Source of the DNA: Phycisphaerae bacterium
GTDB taxonomy: Bacteria > Planctomycetota > Phycisphaerae > UBA1845 > UTPLA1
Reading direction: 5' to 3'
Assembly: GCA_019636475.1 (NCBI GenBank)
Contig: JAHBXN010000004.1
Span: 124,001 to 188,000 of the forward strand
Length of the DNA stretch: 64,000 bases
Shown: piece by piece, positions 35,828 through 44,391 of the stretch
Numbering within the stretch: position 1 is the first letter of the stretch
Layout of the letters: the number at the start of each line of letters is the position of its first letter
Translations under genes and position numbers: made by a program
Notes under the pieces: model-generated
Databases searched by the model: none
What the model saw: only the letters and a program-made list of their open reading frames with translations
What the model was told of the DNA's origin: nothing

Positions 35828-37150
35828 ATGGACTTCCAACAGCTCGGAAACACGAGCGTCATCGGCCTGCAATGGGGTGACGAAGGCAAGGGAAAGATCG
35901 TCGATCTCCTCACCGAGCATTTCGACCTGGTCGTCCGATATGCCGGCGGGGCCAACGCCGGTCATACCGTGCGAATCGGGGCCGAGAAATTTGCACTTCA
36001 CCTGATCCCCAGCGGCATCCTTCGCCCCGGGGTCCTGAATATCATCGCTCCCGGCGTCGCGCTCGATCTTGAAATTGTCATCGGTGAGATCGAAGGACTC
36101 CGCGCTCGCGGAATCGCAGTCGATCACCAGAATCTCCGAATCGCCGGGCGCGCGCATCTCGTCATGCCTTACCACAAGAAGCAGGATCGTCTGGCGGAGG
36201 CGCGGTTGGGAAAGGATCGGCGGATCGGCACGACGGCAAAAGGCATCGGACCCTGCTACGCCGACAAGATGCTCCGAAGCTCCGCGTTCCGGCTCGCGGA
36301 TCTTTTTCGACCGGACGAATTCCGGCGGCGCTTGACGGAAATTGTTGCCGATCGAAACAAGTTTTTTTCCGCGGTCTATGGCGATGCCGAGCCGCTCGAT
36401 GCGAACCGTATCGCCGAAGACTACCTTAATTGGGCGGATCAGATCAAACCGCATGTCGCCGACACGACTGTAATCATTCGTGACGCACTCGCCGCCAACC
36501 AGCGCGCCTTGTTCGAAGGGGCGCAGGGCAGCTTGCTCGATCTGAATCATGGCACCTTCCCGTATGTGACCAGCAGCACATGCACATCCGCCGGTGTCGC
36601 GGCAGGCGCGGGAGTCAGCCCGAGCTGCATTCGCAGCTACATTGGCGTCATCAAGGCCTACTCGACACGTGTCGGGAGCGGACCTTTTCCGACAGAATTG
36701 ACCGACCCGATCGGCGACAGGATCCGCGAGCGCGGACACGAATATGGCACGACCACGGGCCGCCCTCGCCGTTGCGGTTGGTTTGATGCTTTTGCCGTTC
36801 GATATGCCGTTGAGTTGTCCGGCATCACTCAAATCGCCGTCATGCATCTGGACACGCTTGGTTCCTTCGATGAAGTGAAAATCTGCACTGGCTACCGTCA
36901 TCGTGGCGCGCCGCTGACAAATTTCACGCCGGAACTGGACGTCATTCAACATTGCGAACCGATCTATGAAACGTTGCCTGGATGGATCGGCGATCTGTCA
37001 GGTGTCGCGACCTTCGACCAGTTGCCGGCAGCCGCCCAGGGCTATATCAAACGTCTGGAAGTATTGCTCGGCGCTCCGGTCACGCTGGTGAGCATCGGCG
37101 CGGATAGAATGGCCACAGTCAATGTGCCTCACACGGCCTCGAATCAGTAA
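35828..37150 (+). CDS. purA: Adenylosuccinate synthetase
   Basis: A 440-residue enzyme that joins IMP and aspartate using GTP, the first committed step to AMP. The start MDFQQLGNTSVIGLQWGDEG matches the family N-terminus. Catalytic residues are present: Asp in GDEGKGKIVD and His in GGANAGHTV. Other marks are GTTAKGIGPCYADK, FEGAQGSLLDLNHGTFPYVT, the arginine-rich Asp-binding loop TTTGRPRRCGWFDAFAVRYA and the purine pocket SIGADRMATV. Length is normal. It is followed after 60 bases by uppS and then by a hydrolase and tyrS, all on the same strand, possibly one transcript. Confidence 0.97.
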   Translation: MDFQQLGNTSVIGLQWGDEGKGKIVDLLTEHFDLVVRYAGGANAGHTVRIGAEKFALHLIPSGILRPGVLNIIAPGVALDLEIVIGEIEGLRARGIAVDHQNLRIAGRAHLVMPYHKKQDRLAEARLGKDRRIGTTAKGIGPCYADKMLRSSAFRLADLFRPDEFRRRLTEIVADRNKFFSAVYGDAEPLDANRIAEDYLNWADQIKPHVADTTVIIRDALAANQRALFEGAQGSLLDLNHGTFPYVTSSTCTSAGVAAGAGVSPSCIRSYIGVIKAYSTRVGSGPFPTELTDPIGDRIRERGHEYGTTTGRPRRCGWFDAFAVRYAVELSGITQIAVMHLDTLGSFDEVKICTGYRHRGAPLTNFTPELDVIQHCEPIYETLPGWIGDLSGVATFDQLPAAAQGYIKRLEVLLGAPVTLVSIGADRMATVNVPHTASNQ

Positions 37151-37210
37151 AAAGGCGGGTTGATAGGAACGCCATGCTCGTTTTCGCTGGCGTCTGGAAA
37201 AGGAATCCCA

Positions 37211-37987
37211 ATGGCGGCCGCTGCCATGCCGACGATGCAGAAACTCGATTCGCTGGCCGCTCTCGGCATTCCGCGCGAACGAATGCCACGCCATGTTGCC
37301 ATCATCATGGACGGCAACGGGCGGTGGGCTCAGCGTCGCGGACTTGAGCGGGTGAAGGGCCATGAGGCCGGCGCGGAGAATGTGCGGGAGATCGTCACGC
37401 GCTGCGCCCGTCTTGGGATCGAAGCCCTCACGCTCTACAGCTTCAGCACGGAAAACTGGAATCGCCCGATCGCGGAGATTGAACATCTCATGCGGCTGTA
37501 TGTTCATTATCTCATCAAGGAACGCGGCGAGATCATGGATAACAATGTCCGGCTGGTTCAAGTCGGACGCCGCGACGGACTGCCGCCGGAAGTGCTCCGG
37601 GAGTTGGACGAGACGGCGGAGCTGTCGAAAGACAATCGCGGCATGGCGCTGTGCCTTGCGCTGAATTACAGCAGCCGCGTTGAGATCGTGGACGCGATTC
37701 GCAGGATCGCCGATCGCGTTGCCACCGGCGCGATCTCGCCCGACCAGATCGACGAGCAGCTTGTCAGCAATTCGCTATATACCGCAGGCGTGCCCGACCC
37801 GGACCTTCTGATCCGCACGGCCGGCGAAATGCGCATCAGTAATTTCCTGCTCTGGCAGATCAGCTACGCCGAACTTTACGTGACCGATACGCTCTGGCCC
37901 GATTTCCATGCCGCCGATCTGGACGGCGCATTGAAGTCGTTCGCTGGCCGCGAGCGACGCTTCGGCCGCGTTCTGCCGCCATCGTGA
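37211..37987 (+). CDS. uppS: Undecaprenyl diphosphate synthase
   Basis: A 258-residue cis-prenyltransferase that makes the C55 lipid carrier for peptidoglycan and O-antigen precursors. ATG 37211 is chosen: AAGGA lies seven bases upstream and the open frame before it lacks family character. Catalytic block: HVAIIMDGNGRWAQRRGLER with the essential Asp in MDGNG; then SFSTENWNRP, and the C-terminal RTAGEMRISNFLLWQISYAE with LYVTDTLWPDF, a near-perfect family signature. Relative to most members there is an N-terminal extension of about 30 residues. Its occurrence fits the presence of peptidoglycan, now accepted for planctomycetes. Confidence 0.97.
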   Translation: MAAAAMPTMQKLDSLAALGIPRERMPRHVAIIMDGNGRWAQRRGLERVKGHEAGAENVREIVTRCARLGIEALTLYSFSTENWNRPIAEIEHLMRLYVHYLIKERGEIMDNNVRLVQVGRRDGLPPEVLRELDETAELSKDNRGMALCLALNYSSRVEIVDAIRRIADRVATGAISPDQIDEQLVSNSLYTAGVPDPDLLIRTAGEMRISNFLLWQISYAELYVTDTLWPDFHAADLDGALKSFAGRERRFGRVLPPS

Positions 37988-38053
37988 ATCCTCACGCCTG
38001 CTTGCTGTTTGACATGGTGGGGTATTAACCTAACCATCATGCGAGGGGCTTTT

Positions 38054-39496
38054 ATGCCACGAATCACGCGCAAGCCGATGTGCCTTACAGTTTTCGTTCT
38101 GGCGTTGGCAACGGCCGATCGGACTGCCTCGGCCGAAGATTCGCTGCCGGCGCTTCTCCGCGAATTTTTTACAGCCCCGACAATTGAAGAACGAACATCC
38201 ATCGAGAAGCGGATTCTCGCCGAGAAATCCCTGAATCATAAGAAACTCGCCAAGGCGATTCGTGCGCTCCAACTCTGGGAGCCTCAGAAATCAGGCGAGT
38301 TTGAACTCACCGTGCGGCTTCGGAAGGGCAAATCATCCGAAAAGCGACTGATTGTCCGAATCCCCGACGGTTACGATCCCGGAAAGAAATGGCCTCTCAT
38401 TATTGCACTTCACGGCCGCGGTGCGAAACCCGAATCGATGCTTCGCGGAACAGTCCTGACACTGGGCGACCATCGCGATGAGTACATCGTCGTCGCGCCG
38501 GACCGGCTTGGCGCGATGATTTCCGACTCCGGCGACGAGCGAACCTACAACGGCGCGATTTCCTTTACATTCCCATATGGAGTCGTCGCGCAGCCGCGTC
38601 TGCTGCTCGAAGCGCTTCGGCGCAAATACCACATTGACAGCGACCGGGTCTATCTCATGGGGTTCTCCCTCGGCGGTCACAATACATGGATGGCGGGCGT
38701 CATGCACAGTGATTGCTTCGCCGGAATCATGCCGCTCGCCACGCCGATGCAGGTCGTCGGTGGGGACGCGCTCTACGAAGAACTCCTCGCCAATCTCCGA
38801 AATCTGCCGATCGTCTTTTCATGGGGAGAGAAGGACACCCTCGATGCCAAGGGGAATCCCGATCCCAGTGGCGGCAACGCCGGAATTTCGAGAATGATGG
38901 CCGCCGTGATGCAGGCGCTCGGCCTGGATGACTTTCGTGGCGTCGAAATGGCCGGCGCGGGGCATCAGGACGTAGTTCCACCGCCAGCCGAGTTTGACTG
39001 GCTTCTCAACCGGGCACGCAGGCACTATCCGAAGACGATTCATCAGGCATTTCGACTGCCGCAGCAAAGCGATGCCTATTGGGTCTCGGCCGATGCCCTG
39101 CAATGTGAGCCGTTGTCCGGCGAGACAATCAACGTGCAATTCAAGCCCGGCGAGGATCCGAAGCTCGCAACACGCCGTTTCCTCGTCTCCAGGCTCGGCC
39201 TGATCGAAGCGACCTGCAAAGCGCAGTCGATCGACCTGCGCACGCGGAACGTCGGTCATGTAAACCTGCTGTTGAGCGACGAACTGCTCGACCTCGATAA
39301 GCCGATCCGCATCAATCGCGGCAAGAAGGAGCTGTTCTCCGGGAAGGTTGAGCGGGACTTGCGCGTGATGTTGCGAGAGGCCGCCCGTGGCTGGGACTTC
39401 GATCGCCTGCCTTCCGTCCGCGTCGTCGTCCCTGTCGCAGGCAAAGTGAAATTCGGATATGAAGAAGGCAGGTCGAAATCGTCGAAATCGAAATGA
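38054..39496 (+). CDS. Exported alpha/beta-hydrolase (esterase/PHB-depolymerase-like)
   Basis: A 480-residue protein. ATG 38054 is chosen because GAGGGG lies six bases upstream and because it starts a signal peptide (MCLTVFVLALATADRTASAE, cut near ASA-E). Two other ATGs (38009, 38039) are in frame. The hydrolase core is residues about 90-345: KWPLIIALHGRGAK with the oxyanion region, nucleophile elbow GFSLGGH, Asp in WGEKDTLDAKGN, and His in AGAGHQDVVPP, forming a complete Ser-Asp-His triad. The following 130 residues are a beta-rich region with VQFKPGED and INRGKKELFSGK, as in planctomycete 'alpha/beta hydrolase' proteins with a C-terminal sensor-like domain. Substrate unknown; periplasmic esterase or peptidase activity is possible. 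Confidence 0.82.
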   Translation: MPRITRKPMCLTVFVLALATADRTASAEDSLPALLREFFTAPTIEERTSIEKRILAEKSLNHKKLAKAIRALQLWEPQKSGEFELTVRLRKGKSSEKRLIVRIPDGYDPGKKWPLIIALHGRGAKPESMLRGTVLTLGDHRDEYIVVAPDRLGAMISDSGDERTYNGAISFTFPYGVVAQPRLLLEALRRKYHIDSDRVYLMGFSLGGHNTWMAGVMHSDCFAGIMPLATPMQVVGGDALYEELLANLRNLPIVFSWGEKDTLDAKGNPDPSGGNAGISRMMAAVMQALGLDDFRGVEMAGAGHQDVVPPPAEFDWLLNRARRHYPKTIHQAFRLPQQSDAYWVSADALQCEPLSGETINVQFKPGEDPKLATRRFLVSRLGLIEATCKAQSIDLRTRNVGHVNLLLSDELLDLDKPIRINRGKKELFSGKVERDLRVMLREAARGWDFDRLPSVRVVVPVAGKVKFGYEEGRSKSSKSK

Positions 39497-39576
39497 CGAC
39501 TCGATGCAGCGCTCAATCGCGCGTCCGCGTCGTGTTTCGCGACGTGAACTGAATCGGACCTGCACACGGAGCACGC

Positions 39577-40818
<1,242 letters not shown>

Positions 40819-40888
40819 TCATGGCGCCCCGTTGCGTCCCGCCCCGGGAATCTCAAGATTGAATCAGGAATCCAAACATTCCGGCTCG

Positions 40889-41401
40889 ATGCCTCAGCCC
40901 GGTCGATTCGTGGTCCGGTTTCGCGGCGCGACGCAGCAGTATCTCGCGGCCCACGAGGTTCTCGAACTGCTCGATCAGGATGCTCAGGCCGTTCAGGAGA
41001 TATTCCGCGTGCATCGTGCCTATCCGGATGGCAGGCTCGATCTGGTCGGCGTGGCCCCCGTGACATTTAGCGATGTCGATGGCATCCTGCTGCTGTGCGA
41101 AACCACCCTCCAGGCCCGAGCCGACTACGATGCGCTGATCGCCGCCGCGGGACGATCGCCGCCGCCATGTCGCGTCGAGGTGCGATTTGCCCACACTCCT
41201 CATTTTGATGCGCCCCATGTGGTGGCGCTTGCCTTCTCCGCGGCTTGCGGGGAAGGCGTAGCCCAGTGGCTTGCGGCCGTCGACTTTGATTCACGCTCGC
41301 GGGTTGAAGCGTCGCCGTCGCATCGCCGCCGGTTTGAATCAGCGGTGTCGCAGGTGATACTCTCAACGACGCTGGAGCCTTCCGGCGTCGGCGGGGCGTA
41401 G
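40889..41401 (+). CDS. Small hypothetical protein
   Basis: A 170-residue protein if ATG 40889 (MPQPGRFVVRF) is used; TTG 40832 would add 19 residues. No ribosome-binding site is obvious before either, and no family is recognised. The translation has a normal amino-acid mix, with a plausible alpha/beta pattern (FVVRFRGATQQYLAAHEVLE, then VEVRFAHTP), and an alternation of hydrophobic and charged residues typical of a real protein. It lies 70 bases after tyrS on the same strand, and its 3' end overlaps the convergent YdjY lipoprotein gene by 39 bases. Real gene is likely but not sure. Confidence 0.5.
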   Translation: MPQPGRFVVRFRGATQQYLAAHEVLELLDQDAQAVQEIFRVHRAYPDGRLDLVGVAPVTFSDVDGILLLCETTLQARADYDALIAAAGRSPPPCRVEVRFAHTPHFDAPHVVALAFSAACGEGVAQWLAAVDFDSRSRVEASPSHRRRFESAVSQVILSTTLEPSGVGGA

Positions 41402-42181
41402 AATGAGTGTCACGCTCGTGCCCACCGGCGGAATCGCTTCGGTCCTCGCCGCCAGCCACAGTGAATCGTCCGAATCGCTGTGGGATTCCGGCAGCGACAG
41501 CAATGCCGTATCAAAGTTCACTACCGTCACCACCGTGCCTTCAACGTTGGCCGCGAACCGGCCGCGCTCGTCTTTTCGCGATCCGGTGAATATCCAGTGC
41601 GTCGGCCGCATGGTCGCCTGTCTTGCGAGGTCGAGCATCCATTGCGTCGCCGGTTCCTCCACCGAGGCGCCGTCCCGTTCGTAGCGCACGAGCACGTCGA
41701 CGGGGTCGCCCGATGCCTCGGTGATTTTTTCCGTCTCCCAGTCGTACATGATCGGATTTCCCGGCGTCAGTCCGATCAAGCCGAGTGCATGGTACACATG
41801 CTCCGGCAGAATGTGCATGAGCAGTATGGTCTCATGCTCCTTCGGTGTCGGGGATTTGGCATACGCAAACAGCTCGAGCTCGCCGGTACGCAAGATCACC
41901 TCGCATGACAGCTCCACCTGCGGTACGCGGTAGTCAATGCGAATCCCCGGTCGAAACTCAACAACGTTTGCGTCGGCGTCTGAAGTCGTCCGGTGCGTCT
42001 CTGACGAGGCCTCGGCGGGCTGGGTCTGTGGATTCGTCGAGACCGTCGCGTCGGACGGGGCGGACGCGGGCCGATGGTCGTCGCGGACAGGTGTCTCTCG
42101 CCGCGGAGAACATGCCGCTGCTATTCCCGTGAGAACAGACAGTCCGATCACCAGCAACTGTCGTGCAGGTCGCAGGGACAT
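41363..42181 (-). CDS. YdjY-domain lipoprotein
   Basis: A 272-residue protein. ATG 42181 is chosen: GGAGAAG lies just upstream, the start overlaps the preceding gene's stop codon by one base (TGATG), and it begins a lipoprotein signal (LLVIGLSVLTGIAAAC). The frame is open further upstream but only as a shadow of the preceding gene. After a Pro/Ser/Thr-rich spacer, residues about 75-165 match the YdjY domain: VELSCEVILRTGELELFAYA, KEHETILLMHILPEHVYHAL and GLIGLTPGNPIMYD. YdjY proteins occur near ferredoxin-like oxidoreductases in proteobacteria and widely in planctomycetes; function unknown. It is translationally coupled to the membrane TPR protein. Confidence 0.82.
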   Translation of the reverse strand: MSLRPARQLLVIGLSVLTGIAAACSPRRETPVRDDHRPASAPSDATVSTNPQTQPAEASSETHRTTSDADANVVEFRPGIRIDYRVPQVELSCEVILRTGELELFAYAKSPTPKEHETILLMHILPEHVYHALGLIGLTPGNPIMYDWETEKITEASGDPVDVLVRYERDGASVEEPATQWMLDLARQATMRPTHWIFTGSRKDERGRFAANVEGTVVTVVNFDTALLSLPESHSDSDDSLWLAARTEAIPPVGTSVTLILRPADAGRLQRR

Positions 42182-44211
42182 CACTCTTCTCCAATGCTCG
42201 CTCGCGCGCGTCGCAGGTTCTCTTTCGCCAGGGCGTTGTCCGGCTCGATAGCCGTCGCCCGCTCGAAGTTGCGAATCGCCTCGCGCGCCAGCCGCAGGGT
42301 TTCGTCGCCACGGCCAGCTCGGGCTGCGGCGTTTGCCAGATTTCCGTGGCAGATGCCCAGATTGATCCATGCTTCGACATAGTCTGAACGCAGTCTGACC
42401 GCTTCGTCGCAGAGCACCGCGGCGCTCTGCCACCAACCCAGCGAGATCGGAATGCTGGCGGCCGATCCGATCGCCATGGCCCGGGCCGCCGAAGGTCCGG
42501 AACGCGCCGCGATCCACGCACGCATGTCCGCATCGCGCTCCTGCACGGCGTGCTTCACGATCACCGGCACATGCTCCGGAATGCGCCGCACGAAAATGAC
42601 CGCCGTTGAATCAACATGGACGAGCGCCCACTCACCGGAATCGCGGGTCATCGCCCCGATGAGCGTTTGCGTGTCCGGACCACCGTGCAGAAGCACGACG
42701 TTGATGCCGTACCGATCAAAAAATGGTCCATGCGGAACTTTGCCAAGGCCTACATCGTATGCCAATCGAAGCGTCTCCTCGCGATAGGCAAACGTGTTGG
42801 TATCGACGAACAGCTTGAATCGCTTGTCCAGCCACGGGAGCGTATTGCTCGATGCGAAGTAGTCCACGAACAGATTCGGCTTCAACTCCGGCTGCTCGGT
42901 CAGCCACGCTGCCGCCTGCCGGGCAAATGCCGACGTACTGTACCCGAAGCCGAACTCCCGGCTGATTCGGCGTTCACTGAAGTACCAGTCGCCCGATGCG
43001 ACAGCCGTCGCGCCCGCCAGGCTGGCCAGGCACAGTCCGCCGATCATTACCCTGCGAACCATCTTCAGTCGCCGGCCTGTCGATACGGCGTTCAGGGCCG
43101 CAAGCGAGAGTGGAGCGGCCGCGAGCGAGAATTGTGCGATATTGCGCCGCATTTGCGTTGACATGATGAACAGCATCAACACGACCAACGCCGGCCCGAT
43201 CTCGCCGCGCCGGGCGAGCAGCACCACGCCCGCCGCCGAAAGTGCCATGACTACGGCATACGCGCGAATGGTCCAGCGGTTGATCGGCAGGCTCCGGAAT
43301 TCGAACGGCGACTGAAACTCCGAAATCTCCGCCCAGGCGCTTTTTTCGGCCTCGCCCGGCACGCCCCCCATGACCTCATGGCTTTGCAGGTACGCGAGCG
43401 TTCGCAGCGGAAATACGGCTGCCCGATAGCCCCACGGATGAACGAAGCACGCAACGACGGTTAACGCCGTCAGAAGGCACATGCGTCTGAATCGCTCGAT
43501 GGCGAAAATGCGTTCGGCGGGGACTCGTCGCGACCGAAACGCCTGCCACGCGGCATCGCTCCAGAATGCACAGGCCGTCAAGACTCCGACCAGAAAGTAG
43601 CTGTGCAGGTTGACCCATGCGATTTGCAGAATCACCATCGCGGTCAACACGCGGAACGAAAGGCGCGTGCCGCACACGCGGCGCGTTTGCACCATGATTG
43701 CCAGTTGAATCAGCATGATGACGTAGCTGAATAATTCCGGTCGCATGCTGAATCGTTCGTACGCGCCGACCGCGGCGATCACCCACGCAAATGCCACCGC
43801 GGTCAGGCTCGCCGTGTAGGCGCGAACCGTCACGGCAATCGCCGTCATCATTACGACGATCAAACCGATCCGCAGGGCGGTCAGGCCGGTTGTGCCTGCG
43901 ACACGATCCGCGAGCGCCATCACGACCTGGCTTCCCCAGTTCGCATTGACGAACGGAACCGCGGTCTCGGGCAGCAGGAATGGATCGGGTCGAAAGCCGA
44001 CGATCTCGCCTTGATCGAGGAAATGTCGGCCGTAAGCAAGGTGATAACCGATGTCGAGGCTGCTCAGCTTGAACCAGCCGAGCGCCAGCACGAGCAAGCC
44101 TCCGCAGATGCAGGCCGCGAGTCCGCCCCAATCGACCTGCCGCGAGTCCGCAGACGGTCCGGGTTGCGCCGTCTCAGATTGACGATGCAGAGCTCTGGCT
44201 TGAATACCCAT
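42181..44211 (-). CDS. Polytopic membrane protein with C-terminal TPR segment
   Basis: A 676-residue protein with an N-terminal cytoplasmic stretch of 30 residues and about 9-10 predicted transmembrane helices between residues 32 and 420. The first periplasmic loop carries SSLDIGYHLAYGRHFLDQGE, recalling the acidic first-loop of GT-C/PMT-type glycosyltransferases (an acidic residue after the first helix). The C-terminal 260 residues are soluble, with a TPR unit near the end (WINLGICHGNLANAAARAGR, then NFERATAIEPDNALAKENLR). No enzyme motif is certain; a glycan- or lipid-modifying role is a guess from topology. Its stop overlaps the YdjY start, so the two are one operon. No strong ribosome-binding site. 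Confidence 0.72.
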   Translation of the reverse strand: MGIQARALHRQSETAQPGPSADSRQVDWGGLAACICGGLLVLALGWFKLSSLDIGYHLAYGRHFLDQGEIVGFRPDPFLLPETAVPFVNANWGSQVVMALADRVAGTTGLTALRIGLIVVMMTAIAVTVRAYTASLTAVAFAWVIAAVGAYERFSMRPELFSYVIMLIQLAIMVQTRRVCGTRLSFRVLTAMVILQIAWVNLHSYFLVGVLTACAFWSDAAWQAFRSRRVPAERIFAIERFRRMCLLTALTVVACFVHPWGYRAAVFPLRTLAYLQSHEVMGGVPGEAEKSAWAEISEFQSPFEFRSLPINRWTIRAYAVVMALSAAGVVLLARRGEIGPALVVLMLFIMSTQMRRNIAQFSLAAAPLSLAALNAVSTGRRLKMVRRVMIGGLCLASLAGATAVASGDWYFSERRISREFGFGYSTSAFARQAAAWLTEQPELKPNLFVDYFASSNTLPWLDKRFKLFVDTNTFAYREETLRLAYDVGLGKVPHGPFFDRYGINVVLLHGGPDTQTLIGAMTRDSGEWALVHVDSTAVIFVRRIPEHVPVIVKHAVQERDADMRAWIAARSGPSAARAMAIGSAASIPISLGWWQSAAVLCDEAVRLRSDYVEAWINLGICHGNLANAAARAGRGDETLRLAREAIRNFERATAIEPDNALAKENLRRARASIGEE

Positions 44212-44301
44212 TGCAGTCGCGGAGTGTAATCGCCTCGTCTCCCCGGTTCACCCACCGAAGTGGAGAAAAAGTGCGATCGAATTCGAAATTGGGCTGTTCG
44301 C

Positions 44302-44338
44302 AAAAAAAGAGGCCGGCTCTCAAGAGAGAACCGGCCTC
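44302..44338 (-). terminator. Intrinsic terminator of the secretin gene
   Basis: Read on the minus strand, GAGGCCGG (from 44338) pairs with CCGGCCTC (to 44309); the inner arms TTCTC and GAGAG-like bases lengthen the stem to about 12 pairs, and a run of seven T follows (44308-44302). It lies about 55 bases after the secretin stop codon. Confidence 0.88.
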
Positions 44339-44391
44339 CGCGTGGTGTATCAGTTGTTTGGATGCTTAACGAAGCGTCGGGTCGCCCGGCA

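Noticed and set aside
35744-36952. 402-codon minus-strand open frame
   Set aside because: Antisense to purA, which is certain; no domain and no ribosome-binding site.
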